A stretch of DNA of 64,000 nucleotides from Acidobacteriaceae bacterium (GCA_903642235.1 CAHJWL010000003.1:1-64000), one strand, 5' to 3'; shown: positions 34,717 through 44,084, numbered from the stretch's first letter. Numbers and translations: made by a program. Notes: generated by a model from the letters alone, not told the origin.

Positions 34717-34732
34717 CAAATGACCCGCGGGA

Positions 34733-35914
34733 TCAATTTCGGCGGCCGAGCGTAGGCCGGTCGTCGCCTGAGTTCGTCGTGGAGCTGGGGTTATTGGGAT
34801 CATTGTTGGACCCGCCCGTCCGGCGCAGGGTGGGCTTATTTCCATCATTCTTGTTATTCAGCTTGCGCTTGTTCTCGATGCGCGCCAAACGCGCTTTTAC
34901 GTCGTCGAACTCGCTGGTTGTAACGATGTAGTCCGGCTTCGCCGGCAGGATAGTTGCGATCTCATCTTCAGATCGGCCGATGCGGTCCGGCGTCTGTGGA
35001 TGATCGGAAAAGAGTTTGGCGACGGCACCGGGTTTGTGCTTCTCCAAGGCGTCGATCTTTTCGAAGAACTGGATGAAGGCCTGCGGATCGTAGCCGGCTT
35101 TGTACATGTATTGCAGACCCAGAAAGTCCGCCTCTGACTCATCCATGCGGGAGAATTTGAGGAATGCGACAGGGATAGCCAGTTGTGTGGCCTCATAGAT
35201 GCCGTATCCGGTGTAGGACCCCTGCGTCATGATGATGAGCGGAACGCTGGCGATCTGTGCCATGTTCATCTTTGTCATCTGGCGTGCGGCATGGTGCGCC
35301 ACGACGTGCGAGATCTCATGCGCCATGACGCCGGCGAGCTCCGCTTCCTCATCCGCAGCGAGAATCAGTCCCGAGTTGACGTAGAAAAAGCCACCCGGCA
35401 GAGCAAAGGCGTTGATCTCATCAGAATCGATGACCTTGATGGTGAACGGGACCTTGGCGTCGGAGTTCTTTACAAGGTTCTGACCGATTCGGTTCACGTA
35501 TTCGATCACGACCGGATCCGTGACGAGATGAGCTGACTTTTCAATCTCCATGGCATAGGACTTGCCGTTGCGGATCTCCCAGTCAGTGGAATACCAGTTG
35601 CCAAGCCCGCGGCCGCCTATGTTGCGTGTTCCGATCGCGTTGACGTCGTCCTCCGACCCTTTTTTGATATTTGGGTCGAGTGACTCCCCGGGAGACGGAA
35701 GTGAATCCGTCTTCTGCTTGGCGGCATCCGCCGCGGCCTTGTTCTCCGCCGGCGTGGGCTGCTTCTCTGTTCCGGGATCCTTGGGGATGGGGCCGGGAGT
35801 CGGTGTCTGCACCGGAACGGGTGACGGCGAGGGAACGCCGGTTGTGGTCTGACCTGGCAGACATGCACTCAATGAGAGAAGTGCTACGAGCGAGAGGGGA
35901 GCGAACGGACGCAT
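34733..35914 (-). CDS. M48 family metalloprotease, lipoprotein
   Basis: A 393-aa zinc protease of the M48 (BepA/Oma1-like) type. The lipobox LSAC at about residues 15-18 suggests anchoring in a periplasmic membrane leaflet. A Pro/Thr-rich linker (about 20-75) precedes the catalytic domain. HEISH near residue 200 gives two zinc ligands, and the third is a Glu in DESEADFLGL. The C-terminus is an Asn/Thr/Arg-rich tail. Such proteases in other bacteria control outer-membrane protein assembly. The ATG at 35914 is chosen because the lipoprotein signal starts there and AGGAG is ten bases upstream. It follows the secretin/pseudopilin set on the same strand. Confidence 0.9.
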   Translation of the reverse strand: MRPFAPLSLVALLSLSACLPGQTTTGVPSPSPVPVQTPTPGPIPKDPGTEKQPTPAENKAAADAAKQKTDSLPSPGESLDPNIKKGSEDDVNAIGTRNIGGRGLGNWYSTDWEIRNGKSYAMEIEKSAHLVTDPVVIEYVNRIGQNLVKNSDAKVPFTIKVIDSDEINAFALPGGFFYVNSGLILAADEEAELAGVMAHEISHVVAHHAARQMTKMNMAQIASVPLIIMTQGSYTGYGIYEATQLAIPVAFLKFSRMDESEADFLGLQYMYKAGYDPQAFIQFFEKIDALEKHKPGAVAKLFSDHPQTPDRIGRSEDEIATILPAKPDYIVTTSEFDDVKARLARIENKRKLNNKNDGNKPTLRRTGGSNNDPNNPSSTTNSGDDRPTLGRRN

Positions 35915-36055
35915 AGAGGAATCTCTCCTGGCTGAGACGGGGCAGGTATACGGCAGAAGCAGCTCCGCGCACACGTCTTCCACCTTCGTTTGACGTAGTA
36001 TGCGCTCTTTCGTCGCTCTGTGACAGAACGTCTTCTGCGACACACCTTGACCGGA

Positions 36056-36481
36056 CTACCAGGTGTTGTAGGAGCTTCCATCGGCCGCAGTCATCTGGGC
36101 GCCGGAGTGGAGATCACTGATGCCACCAGAGTCCGTCTGGTCGATGGTAGACAGGACATCCGACTGCGCCGGAACCCAGGTATCGGATCGCCTGGTAAAC
36201 GGATCGACCGGCATGACCTTCAGGTAGCCGGCCTGCACCAGGTCGTCGAGCGCCTGCGGCGCCTTCTGCTTGTCGATCGTGTAGGAATCGATGGCTCCGC
36301 GCATCGTCCGCAGATCCTCCCGCAGTACGGCTTCCTTCGCGTTCCGGACGTTGTTGGTGTAGGAAGGAATCGCAATGGCAGCCAAAAGGCCGATCACGAC
36401 CATGACGATCATGAGTTCGATCAGAGTAAAGCCGTCCTGCTCTGAGGAGGGGATCGTCCGGGATGGAGACATCGTTACCAT
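36056..36481 (-). CDS. type II secretion pseudopilin (GspG-like)
   Basis: A pseudopilin of about 141 aa. The leader ends QDG and cleavage would give FTLIELMIVMVVIGLLAAIA, with the conserved Glu at position 5. The body has VLREDLRTMRGAIDSY and a Pro-rich segment, as in GspG major pseudopilins. The C-terminus (AADGSSYNTW) resembles that of the gene before it. ATG at 36481 overlaps the previous gene by seven bases; ATG at 36472 directly follows its stop. Neither has a Shine-Dalgarno sequence, so translation is probably coupled. It is the third gene of the secretin set. Confidence 0.88.
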   Translation of the reverse strand: MVTMSPSRTIPSSEQDGFTLIELMIVMVVIGLLAAIAIPSYTNNVRNAKEAVLREDLRTMRGAIDSYTIDKQKAPQALDDLVQAGYLKVMPVDPFTRRSDTWVPAQSDVLSTIDQTDSGGISDLHSGAQMTAADGSSYNTW

Positions 36482-36981
36482 GTGGAGTATTTCGTACCAT
36501 CGAGCGCTGTACCCTGGCTCTTGCTGTGAACGTCGAAGACGTTCTGGCCGCCCCAGGAATCGCTCTCCGGATCGTCCTGATTCGACCGTAGACCCCACTC
36601 CGTTGTGTTCGTCATAGGGTCCGTCGGAATCTGCCGGAGAAACCGGACCTTCTTGGTTTGAATCTCGACTCCATCGACAAGCGTCTGGAGGTCGGGTGGA
36701 TAGTTCATGCTATCCGCCTTCGTCACCATGCCGCCCTTCTCCGCCGCGTCTTTGTAGTGATCGATAGCGTCCCGCATGCCCCAGAGGTCACGGCGCAGTT
36801 CCCGCTCCTTTTCGCGCTTTACCTGGAACCGGGCGATGGGGAGAGCAGCTGTCGCTAGCAGTGCAACGATGGCGACCGTAATGATCAACTCGACCAGCGT
36901 CAGGCCAGCGTCTGAATCCGCAAGCACGGGTTCCGGCTTTGCTGTCACCGCATACGAGCTTTGCCGAAGATGCTGCATCAT
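36475..36981 (-). CDS. type II secretion pseudopilin (GspG-like)
   Basis: A 168-aa pseudopilin. A leader of about 26 residues ends DAG, and cleavage gives LTLVELIITVAIVALLATAA with Glu at position 5. The body contains ELRRDLWGMRDAIDHYKDAA and PTDPMTNTTEWG, the GspG-type pattern. The C-terminus ALDGTKYSTW closely matches that of the following pseudopilin, so the two are probably tandem duplicates that have diverged. Its ATG overlaps the secretin stop (ATGA), so translation is coupled. Confidence 0.9.
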   Translation of the reverse strand: MMQHLRQSSYAVTAKPEPVLADSDAGLTLVELIITVAIVALLATAALPIARFQVKREKERELRRDLWGMRDAIDHYKDAAEKGGMVTKADSMNYPPDLQTLVDGVEIQTKKVRFLRQIPTDPMTNTTEWGLRSNQDDPESDSWGGQNVFDVHSKSQGTALDGTKYSTW

Positions 36982-39449
36982 TTCACATGAACAACTGCGC
37001 TCGAGCCTACCGTCGGCAGCGTCGCCTGGGAGCTACTGCGCGCCCCGACCTTCGGCAGCGAGATGGTTGAGTCCCCGGCGGCCAATGCTTTGAAGGTGAG
37101 CACGCAAACGCTTCCCTGCCCTTCAACCCCCTTCACACCGGGCGGCCGTGACGTAGAGACGTTGACGAGACCATCTCCTTCATCGCGATGAACGGTTGCG
37201 ACAGCCTGACCGTCACGCAAGAGCAGGTCCCCTGAGTCGACATTGACCAGTTGCAATACCTGAGAGTTGAACTTTAGTTGCAGCGGCAGCGAGTAGAGGT
37301 CGCTGGCGTTGTTTGCCATGACCGCCACCTGGAAGACACTGCCGACAGCCTGAACAGCGGAGGGCGGAACAAGGGTGAGGGTGACAGGAGCGGCTCCGGC
37401 CTGCGTCGCGGGCGCTGCTCCCTCAGCACCGCTGCTGAAAGCAGGTGTTGGAGTACCTGGCGTGGGCATCTGCGCCTGCTTGCTGAGTTGGCCGACGATC
37501 GCCGAGGCGGCGACTGCCGCGGAGGTCTGACCCGCGTCGGATGCACGTGGACGGGGAATGATCGGGACGTTCAAGCCAGCAGCGTTGAGATCATGACGCA
37601 GTTCGATCGATTGTCCGCTTCCCGTGTCGATAGGACGCGTGTTCATGCGGGTCAGGACTGACTCGCGCACGATGTGCGGAACCAGCAGAAAGACGATCTC
37701 ACTCTGCTGTGCTTCCTTGTTCTGCGAGGAGAAGAAGTACTTGATGATTGGAATCTCACCCAGTCCGGGAGTTCCGGTGATGTTCTTGAGGTCCTGCTTC
37801 TGGACCATGCCAGCCAGGATCGATGGCTCCCCCTCGCGCAGCTGGATGGTCTGCTCCACGATGTTCTGCCCGATGATCGGTTCGCTTACATTCGAGATCG
37901 TCACATTCGACTGGACGGCAGAGACCTCGATCTTCATCTTGAGGGTGACCTGCCGGTCATAGTGGACGGTGGGGGTCATGTCCAGATTGACACCCACGTC
38001 GATGTACTGAAACTGCGTTTGGACACCGATGGAGGCGATACCGGTGGAGACACCGGCGTTGTAGCTGCCGGTTGCGATCGGTACCCGGGTGCCCATCTTC
38101 AGCGTGGCCTTCTGCCCGTCGGTGGCGCGTACACGAGGGTTTTGTAGGATACGGGTATCCGCATCCGTAAGCAGGGCGTTCACCGTGCCGCCTGTTACCG
38201 AAACGGCGAAGTTGTTGGCGTTGAGGTTAGTCAGGTTGTTCAGAGTGAGATTGCTTGAAGTGGTATTGGTTCCGGTTGTCGTGCCGGTTGTCGTTGTGCC
38301 CGAGGTTCCGGTGGAGTTTGTTGCATTCGACGAGCTGGTGTTCGTTGTCGTTGGTGTCAGGCCGAAAGATTGGGGCAGCGTGATGCCCAGATTGCGAACC
38401 TTGTCGCGGTTGACCGAGAGAATGGCAACATCGACTACGACCTCGGACCGCGCCCGGTCGAGGTCATTCAGCAGCTTCTGCGCCAGCAGCAGTTGATCCG
38501 GCGTCGCCCGCATCACGATCGCGTTCTGCGACGGCACCAGGTAGATCTTTACGCTCGGATCCAGCAGGTTTCGGATGGCTGTAAGGATCTCGTTGGCGTC
38601 GTTCTGCTGGCTTGCATTTGTGAGATAGAAGGTCTGCACGGCGAGATCGTCGAGGTCGGTCCGGTTTGTCCGTGTGTTCTGCGCGATGAAGATCGTGTTG
38701 GGTGTGACCGGTTTATAGAAGGTACCGGCCTGTATCCCCACAATGCGCAACGCATCCGCGAGCGATACGTTAGTCAGATCGATAGGAATCCGCTTGGAGC
38801 TGTAGTTCGGGTCGAAGAGAACGTTGAGCCCGGCGAGCTTGCCGATTGCCTGATAGATGTTGCGTGTGTCTTCCACGCTATGGATCGTGATTGGATCGGT
38901 CGATACGGGTTGAAGTGTGATCGGCCCGGCGACATCGCCGAACTGCGGTCCCGTCTCTGCCAGAGTGCCCGGTGAGGGCGCTTCCCCCTCCGGAGCGGTT
39001 GCGGGAGATGCTGAAGAGGCCCGGCCAGGCTGATTCGGCTGCTGGGGAACATAGCCCTGACCGGGCGTCTGTAGAATCTGGATCTCCTGATCCGCTGTCT
39101 GATTTCCGGCGTCGATCTCGTGGGCACGAACGAACTCCTGCATGGCGCCACCCAGATCGCCACTCTGCTTCAGAACACGTCCGCGATCGATGTGAGCGAC
39201 CGCGGCCTGAAAGCGCAGCCGCTCGAAGCGCTCCTTGTATCGGAGATCTGCGGGCTTTTTGATGTGCGCCTGGCGGTAGGCCTCGAAGGCTGCATCATAG
39301 TCATCACGAACCTCTGCAGTCTCACCGCGTTTGTTCCACGTGCTGGCGGATTGCGCCTGCAGAGTGCCGGCCAGAAGGAGCATAGAGGCAGCGGCGAGCA
39401 GCGGAGTTGTGTTGATGAATCTGCCCAGACTGTTCCGCTTGCTTGCCAT
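36978..39449 (-). CDS. secretin with N-terminal TPR and C-terminal cohesin domain
   Basis: An 823-aa outer-membrane secretin of a type II secretion or type IV pilus-like machine. A signal peptide (about 1-32) is followed by TPR-like helices (35-125), a Pro-rich spacer, an N0/STN-like domain (ITLQPVSTDPITIHSVEDT), N1-type domains and the secretin core (about 440-640, ending IVFLLVPHIVRE). A Thr/Ser/Asn-rich insert of about 50 residues lies just before the core. The last 140 residues (about 685-823) look like a cohesin fold (VGSVFQVAVMANNASDLYSL...). The start is the ATG at 39449; the frame upstream is not coding. GAGGA lies thirteen bases before it. Confidence 0.9.
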   Translation of the reverse strand: MASKRNSLGRFINTTPLLAAASMLLLAGTLQAQSASTWNKRGETAEVRDDYDAAFEAYRQAHIKKPADLRYKERFERLRFQAAVAHIDRGRVLKQSGDLGGAMQEFVRAHEIDAGNQTADQEIQILQTPGQGYVPQQPNQPGRASSASPATAPEGEAPSPGTLAETGPQFGDVAGPITLQPVSTDPITIHSVEDTRNIYQAIGKLAGLNVLFDPNYSSKRIPIDLTNVSLADALRIVGIQAGTFYKPVTPNTIFIAQNTRTNRTDLDDLAVQTFYLTNASQQNDANEILTAIRNLLDPSVKIYLVPSQNAIVMRATPDQLLLAQKLLNDLDRARSEVVVDVAILSVNRDKVRNLGITLPQSFGLTPTTTNTSSSNATNSTGTSGTTTTGTTTGTNTTSSNLTLNNLTNLNANNFAVSVTGGTVNALLTDADTRILQNPRVRATDGQKATLKMGTRVPIATGSYNAGVSTGIASIGVQTQFQYIDVGVNLDMTPTVHYDRQVTLKMKIEVSAVQSNVTISNVSEPIIGQNIVEQTIQLREGEPSILAGMVQKQDLKNITGTPGLGEIPIIKYFFSSQNKEAQQSEIVFLLVPHIVRESVLTRMNTRPIDTGSGQSIELRHDLNAAGLNVPIIPRPRASDAGQTSAAVAASAIVGQLSKQAQMPTPGTPTPAFSSGAEGAAPATQAGAAPVTLTLVPPSAVQAVGSVFQVAVMANNASDLYSLPLQLKFNSQVLQLVNVDSGDLLLRDGQAVATVHRDEGDGLVNVSTSRPPGVKGVEGQGSVCVLTFKALAAGDSTISLPKVGARSSSQATLPTVGSSAVVHVK

Positions 39450-39763
39450 GCTTAGGTGTGATTCCTCAAATGGTCGGTGACGACTTGTATGGTGATGGAT
39501 CACCAGCTGTAGTCTTGTGTTTGCGAAACGGACCCAGCCTCCGTGCGCCCCGCGTGAGTATAGCATTCACTGTCGCTGGCTCCACGCAGCGACTCTTGTA
39601 CTTAGAGGACGTTCCTACTTCGAGACACCGCTCGTGCGCCGTCCCTTCGGTATCTTCTCGTTCGACGAAGGCCGCTTCATAGAGTGAGCGCAGGAACGCA
39701 TACTGGCACGATCTTTCGGAGAAGAGTTTCCCCCCGGCTGTCCGTGTTAAAGTAGAGGGTCCG
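39450..39763. other. spacer between divergent secretin and smpB genes
   Basis: 314 bases without a supportable gene. It holds the divergent promoters. GGTGAT-GG-ATCACC at 39491-39504 is a small perfect palindrome 42 bases upstream of the secretin start. TTAAAGT at 39748 may be the smpB -10. Confidence 0.5.
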
Positions 39764-40303
39764 ATGCCACGATCTCTGTCTAATCCGACTCAGGCCGCTT
39801 CCACAAAGCCAGCTCCGAAGGAGAAGGATCGTGATCCTGTCGCGGCGGGGCGGCGCGATGCCTCCTTCAATCGCTCGGCAGCGTACAACTACTTCCTCAC
39901 GGACCGCTTTGAGGCGGGCGTTGCACTTCGCGGTACAGAGGTCAAATCAATCCGTGAGGGCAAGGCGAATCTCAAAGACGCCTATGGTCTGCTCAAAGAC
40001 GGCGAATGCTTTCTCCTCAACGCGCATATTGGACCTTTCTCGCATGGGAACGCCATGAACCACGACGCGTTGCGAACCCGCAAGCTGCTGCTCCATGGAA
40101 CCGAAATCCGGAAACTGGACGCTCTGGTGCGGCAGAAGGGCTTCACGCTGATCCCTGTTCGGCTCTACTTCAAGAACGGCAGAGTTAAATGCGAGCTTGC
40201 CGTCGCCAAGGGAAAGCAGGAGTGGGACAAGCGCGAGACCGAGCGCAAGCGCGAGGCTGACAGCGAAACCCGGGCCGCGATTGCACGCAGCCAGCGGCGC
40301 TGA
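39764..40303 (+). CDS. smpB: SsrA-binding protein
   Basis: SmpB, 179 aa, which brings tmRNA to stalled ribosomes in trans-translation. Core segments are RSAAYNYFLTDRFEAGVAL, LRGTEVKSIREGKANLKDAY and GLKDGECFLLNAHI-like, followed by RKLLLH. The basic C-terminal tail is GKQEWDKRETERKREADSE. About 33 extra residues (SNPTQAASTKPAPKEKDRDP...) precede the core. The ATG has GAGGG four bases upstream and no better internal ATG exists, so the extension is probably real. No tmRNA gene is visible in the window. Confidence 0.96.
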   Translation: MPRSLSNPTQAASTKPAPKEKDRDPVAAGRRDASFNRSAAYNYFLTDRFEAGVALRGTEVKSIREGKANLKDAYGLLKDGECFLLNAHIGPFSHGNAMNHDALRTRKLLLHGTEIRKLDALVRQKGFTLIPVRLYFKNGRVKCELAVAKGKQEWDKRETERKREADSETRAAIARSQRR

Positions 40304-40368
40304 AACGATCCGCGAAAAGCGCGCACGTCCCCTTTTCGTTGCGTGCTCGCGCTGTAGGATGAGGATCT

Positions 40369-41910
40369 ATGGACATCTCACTTCTGGCTCAGGATGCAGC
40401 CTCGTTTCAGACCCCATTTCTTGCTGTTTTTGCGGTTGATATCGCTACCGGTGAGGATGCCGAGGCGCATCCGGTGCTGCTGACCACCTCAGACGCGTTG
40501 ACGGACGCTGCCTCACGCGTGCTCGCAACCGGCGAGTTTAAGGCGGCGCTGGGTGAAACTCTTGTGCTGCATGCACCGGCTGGTATCCGGGCGGACCGCC
40601 TTCTGATTGTTGGCCTTGGTAGAGCCAAGAGTCTGACGCCGGCGCAGGCCCGAAAAGGCGCGGGTAGTGCGTTGCGAGCGGCAAAGCCGCGCGGCATCCG
40701 GGAGATGGCCGTTGCCTTTCCGGAGGATCGGTCACTCAGCGATGAGAGTATTGATGAACTGCCGTGCCAAGCCACGATGCGCGCGATTGCGGAAGGTCTG
40801 GCACTTGCCGATCCGGACTACGACACCTACAAAAGCGACCGAAAGGACAAGGCCGTTCGCGCCGTTACTGTTCTGGCCCGCAGCACCGAACGATCGACGC
40901 GTGCCGAGATGGAGGAGGGGCTCCGGGAAGGGGTGGTCATCGCCGGCGCGCAGAACTTCGCGCGATCGCTGGTCAACGAACCCGGCAACATCCTCACGCC
41001 TACTGAACTGGCAAAGCGCACCGCAGCCATGTGCGCGGAGGTTGGCCTCCAGTGCGAGGTCCACTCCACGAAGAAACTGGAAGAGCTGAAGATGGGCGCC
41101 TTTCTCGCGGTCGCTCAGGGCTCCGAGCAGCCGCCCGCGCTAATTACGATGACCTACGAGCCAGCAACCAAGCCTGCGGCGGATGCGCCCATTCTCGGCC
41201 TGGTGGGCAAGGGCATCACATTTGACACCGGAGGCATTTCGATCAAGCCGGCCGACGGCATGGAGAAGATGAAGTACGACATGGCCGGCGCCGCCGCCAT
41301 GATCGGCGCCATGCGCGCCATTGCAGAGCTCAAGCCGGCCATCAGGGTGATCGGCGTCGTCTGCTCAGCCGAGAACATGCCGGACGGCCGCGCCTACAAG
41401 CCGGGCGATGTGGTCACGGCGATGAGCGGCAAGACGATCGAGATCATCAATACCGACGCCGAAGGCCGACTCGTGCTCGCCGATGGCCTGCACTACGCGA
41501 AGACACTCGGCTGCACACATCTGATCAACGCGGCGACGCTGACCGGAGCGTGCGTGGTCGCGCTCGGCATCCTCAATGCCGGCCTTTTCTCGAATGATGA
41601 CAGCGAGGCGGCCCGCTTTCAGGACGCGATGCGCCGTGCAGGCGAGCAGTTCTGGCGGCTTCCCTGTACCGACGACTATCGTGAACAGATCAAGAGCAAG
41701 ATCGCCGACATCATGAATACAGGCGGCGTCCGCTGGGGCGGTGCTATCTCGGCCGCGATGTTCTTGAAGGAGTTCGTCGGCGACACACCATGGATCCATC
41801 TCGATATCGCAGGCTGCGCCTGGGAGGACGAGGCAAAGGCCTGGATAGCCAAGGGTCCGACCGGGATCGCGGTTCGCTCAATCGTGGAGTGGGCCACAGG
41901 ACCCCGATAG
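40369..41910 (+). CDS. pepA: leucyl aminopeptidase (M17)
   Basis: A 513-aa cytosolic M17 aminopeptidase that removes N-terminal residues from peptides, normally a hexamer with two metal ions. The N-terminal regulatory domain covers about residues 1-170. The catalytic domain holds GKGITFDTGGISIKPADGM (Lys and Asp ligands), DMAGAAAMIGAM and the signature NTDAEGRL with the catalytic Arg. GAGGA lies just upstream of the ATG. It follows smpB by 65 bases on the same strand and converges on argS. In some bacteria PepA also binds DNA; nothing here shows that. Confidence 0.97.
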   Translation: MDISLLAQDAASFQTPFLAVFAVDIATGEDAEAHPVLLTTSDALTDAASRVLATGEFKAALGETLVLHAPAGIRADRLLIVGLGRAKSLTPAQARKGAGSALRAAKPRGIREMAVAFPEDRSLSDESIDELPCQATMRAIAEGLALADPDYDTYKSDRKDKAVRAVTVLARSTERSTRAEMEEGLREGVVIAGAQNFARSLVNEPGNILTPTELAKRTAAMCAEVGLQCEVHSTKKLEELKMGAFLAVAQGSEQPPALITMTYEPATKPAADAPILGLVGKGITFDTGGISIKPADGMEKMKYDMAGAAAMIGAMRAIAELKPAIRVIGVVCSAENMPDGRAYKPGDVVTAMSGKTIEIINTDAEGRLVLADGLHYAKTLGCTHLINAATLTGACVVALGILNAGLFSNDDSEAARFQDAMRRAGEQFWRLPCTDDYREQIKSKIADIMNTGGVRWGGAISAAMFLKEFVGDTPWIHLDIAGCAWEDEAKAWIAKGPTGIAVRSIVEWATGPR

Positions 41911-41964
41911 CAGAAGACGAGGCCAGTGATTCCGTACCAGGTGCAGGGACACTCACGAAGCGGG

Positions 41965-43992
41965 TTACATCACAGGTGGAACGTCGATCCCCAGCAGGCC
42001 GAGGGTGCGTGTCAGTTCACGCTGGGCGACGGCCGCAGTGGCCAGCAGCAGCGTGCGGCGATCCGGATCCGTCTCATGCAACACGTGATGGCGATGGTAG
42101 AAGTTGTTGAACTGCTGCGCGAGCTGGAAGGCGAATCGCGCGAGATGGGCCGGCTCTGAGGTTGCAATCGCCTGTTCGATCACTGTGGTCAGCCGCGATG
42201 CGAGCAGCCATGTCTCCCAAAGGCTGGTGCCCTCGTCTGAGTCCAGCAGCAGAGAGAGCCGAGGTACCGGAAGCTGTGTGAGATCCCTGAGTGCTTCTGC
42301 GACATCGGAGTTTGCCTTCCGCAGGATGTTTGCCGCCCGTACAACGGCGTACTGGATGTATGGCCCGGTCTCGCCTTCGAAGCTGAGAGCATCGTGAAAG
42401 TCGAACGCGATGACGGTGTTCCGGGTAAAGCGCAGCATGAAGAAGCGAAGGGCCCCCACGGCGATCTGCCGCGCGATACCGGCTCGTTCGTCTGCTCCGA
42501 GCTCTGGATGACGCTGGTCAACCTCCGCAAGAGCTGCCGCAATCAGACGATCGATGAGGTCATCGGCCTTTACGCCAAAACCCTTTCGACCGCTGACCTC
42601 CAGATACGATCGCTTCTGATCCTCGTCGCTGACGGTGTAGCCAAGATCCATGGCACAGCGCGGTGTAAGAGCCACCATCTCATAACTGAAATGGGTGTAG
42701 CGGTCGGCAGCCTCTGTGTAGCCCATACCGCGCAGCGCCTGCACCACGTTGTTCTGCGGATCGTTCTGCCGCGAGTCGATCACGTTGTAGATCGCATCGG
42801 CATGGCCAAAGCTGGGGTGCGGATCCTCTCCGGCAACTGCGGAGATCCAGCAGGTGTGAGTGGAATATTGATGGAATTGCCTGTAACCGAAATCCCTGTT
42901 CGGCAGCAGGTTGAACTTCCAGAGGTGGTATGCGATGTCCTTGCCGACGTAGGTTACGGTTCCATTTGAGCGAACGATAACCTTGGCTTCCTCATCGGGT
43001 CCGGTGAGTCCGTCCGGCGTATCGCCTGTGCTGCCGGCGCGGCGCATGACATAGCAACCCTTGTTCTTGCCCTCGGTCTCAAGATAAAGAACGCCCTTCT
43101 CCATCATCAGCAGGCGTGCCGCCTCCCAGAAATGCAGGGAGAGGATTTCACTTTCGCGCGGCAGGAAATCGTAGGCAATGCCGAGCCGTTCCATGGTCTC
43201 GAGATGGCGCCGAAGAACGGAGGTGGCGATGAGATCAGCGATCTCTGCGATCTCGTTTTCCCCTTCTTCGAGGGCGTGCAGCGTGGCCAGGCGAATCGCC
43301 TTGCGAGCCCCGGTCTGCTCCGGGTCCGCGGTGTACCACTGGGAGACACGGGCATACAGATCCCAGCAGAAGTAGTCGATGCGCCGGTTGCTCTCGAGGA
43401 GCTCCGTCACCAACTCGCGCACACGCAGAAGGCTCATCTGCTCCAGATGAATAAAGCCGACCACAACATCTGCGACCTGAACGCCGGTGTTGTCGATGTA
43501 GTTCTGCACGCCTACCTGATAGCCGCTCTTGAACGCATCCGGCCGCAACAGACGCTGAAAGGTGTCACCAAGGATGGCGTTGCGCAGATGACCGATATGC
43601 GCGGCCTTGTTGGGGTTGATGCTGGTGTGCTCGACCAGCCGGAAGCCTGGACCACCTATGTCAGCATGATGATCTTCCGCTATGGCACGCACCATGGTGC
43701 CACGTGTGAGCTTGAAGTTGAGATAGCCGGCGCCTGCCACCTCCACGGATGTGAGTTCCGGCAGAGAGCCCGTTGCAACTGCTGTGCGAAGCGCGTCCAC
43801 AAGCGTCTGCGCGATAGCACGAGGAGCCTTGCGCAAGCGCTTGGCCAGCTCAAAGGCGAGCGGTGTCGCCAGCTCGCCAAGGGCGATCGCTGGCGGCTGC
43901 TCAATGACAACGGTTTGACCTTCGAGGTCAAACTGCTGCTTGAGGATGCTGCGAAGCTGCGTGGTAATTGTCTGCTGTACTGTACGGAACAT
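41965..43992 (-). CDS. argS: arginine--tRNA ligase
   Basis: ArgRS, 675 aa, class I synthetase. The N-terminal tRNA D-loop-binding domain (about 1-110) is followed by the HIGH motif in SINPNKAAHIGHLRNAI near residue 130. SGRKGFGVKADDL fills the place of the degenerate KMSKS loop. The C-terminal helical anticodon-binding domain ends in LLGIDVPPVM. It is about 100 residues longer than the E. coli enzyme (577 aa), with extra sequence in the catalytic part. The start is the ATG at 43992, without an obvious Shine-Dalgarno sequence. It is convergent with pepA. The unusual tRNA-Arg of this window is one of its substrates. Confidence 0.96.
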   Translation of the reverse strand: MFRTVQQTITTQLRSILKQQFDLEGQTVVIEQPPAIALGELATPLAFELAKRLRKAPRAIAQTLVDALRTAVATGSLPELTSVEVAGAGYLNFKLTRGTMVRAIAEDHHADIGGPGFRLVEHTSINPNKAAHIGHLRNAILGDTFQRLLRPDAFKSGYQVGVQNYIDNTGVQVADVVVGFIHLEQMSLLRVRELVTELLESNRRIDYFCWDLYARVSQWYTADPEQTGARKAIRLATLHALEEGENEIAEIADLIATSVLRRHLETMERLGIAYDFLPRESEILSLHFWEAARLLMMEKGVLYLETEGKNKGCYVMRRAGSTGDTPDGLTGPDEEAKVIVRSNGTVTYVGKDIAYHLWKFNLLPNRDFGYRQFHQYSTHTCWISAVAGEDPHPSFGHADAIYNVIDSRQNDPQNNVVQALRGMGYTEAADRYTHFSYEMVALTPRCAMDLGYTVSDEDQKRSYLEVSGRKGFGVKADDLIDRLIAAALAEVDQRHPELGADERAGIARQIAVGALRFFMLRFTRNTVIAFDFHDALSFEGETGPYIQYAVVRAANILRKANSDVAEALRDLTQLPVPRLSLLLDSDEGTSLWETWLLASRLTTVIEQAIATSEPAHLARFAFQLAQQFNNFYHRHHVLHETDPDRRTLLLATAAVAQRELTRTLGLLGIDVPPVM

Positions 43993-44084
43993 ACGCTCGA
44001 TGTACCCATTGCCGGCCGACCCGGATCACGGTTAGAAGTCTGTGCGCAGGAGGAACGGTCTCTTCTGCGAAGGACGAAGCGGTC

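Noticed and set aside
34664-34732. preQ1 riboswitch before queF
   Set aside because: The upstream stretch is a simple terminator hairpin, and only about six bases separate a -10-like box from the ATG.
39450-40368. tmRNA gene beside smpB
   Set aside because: No alanine-tRNA-like ends or tag reading frame is visible on either side of smpB.
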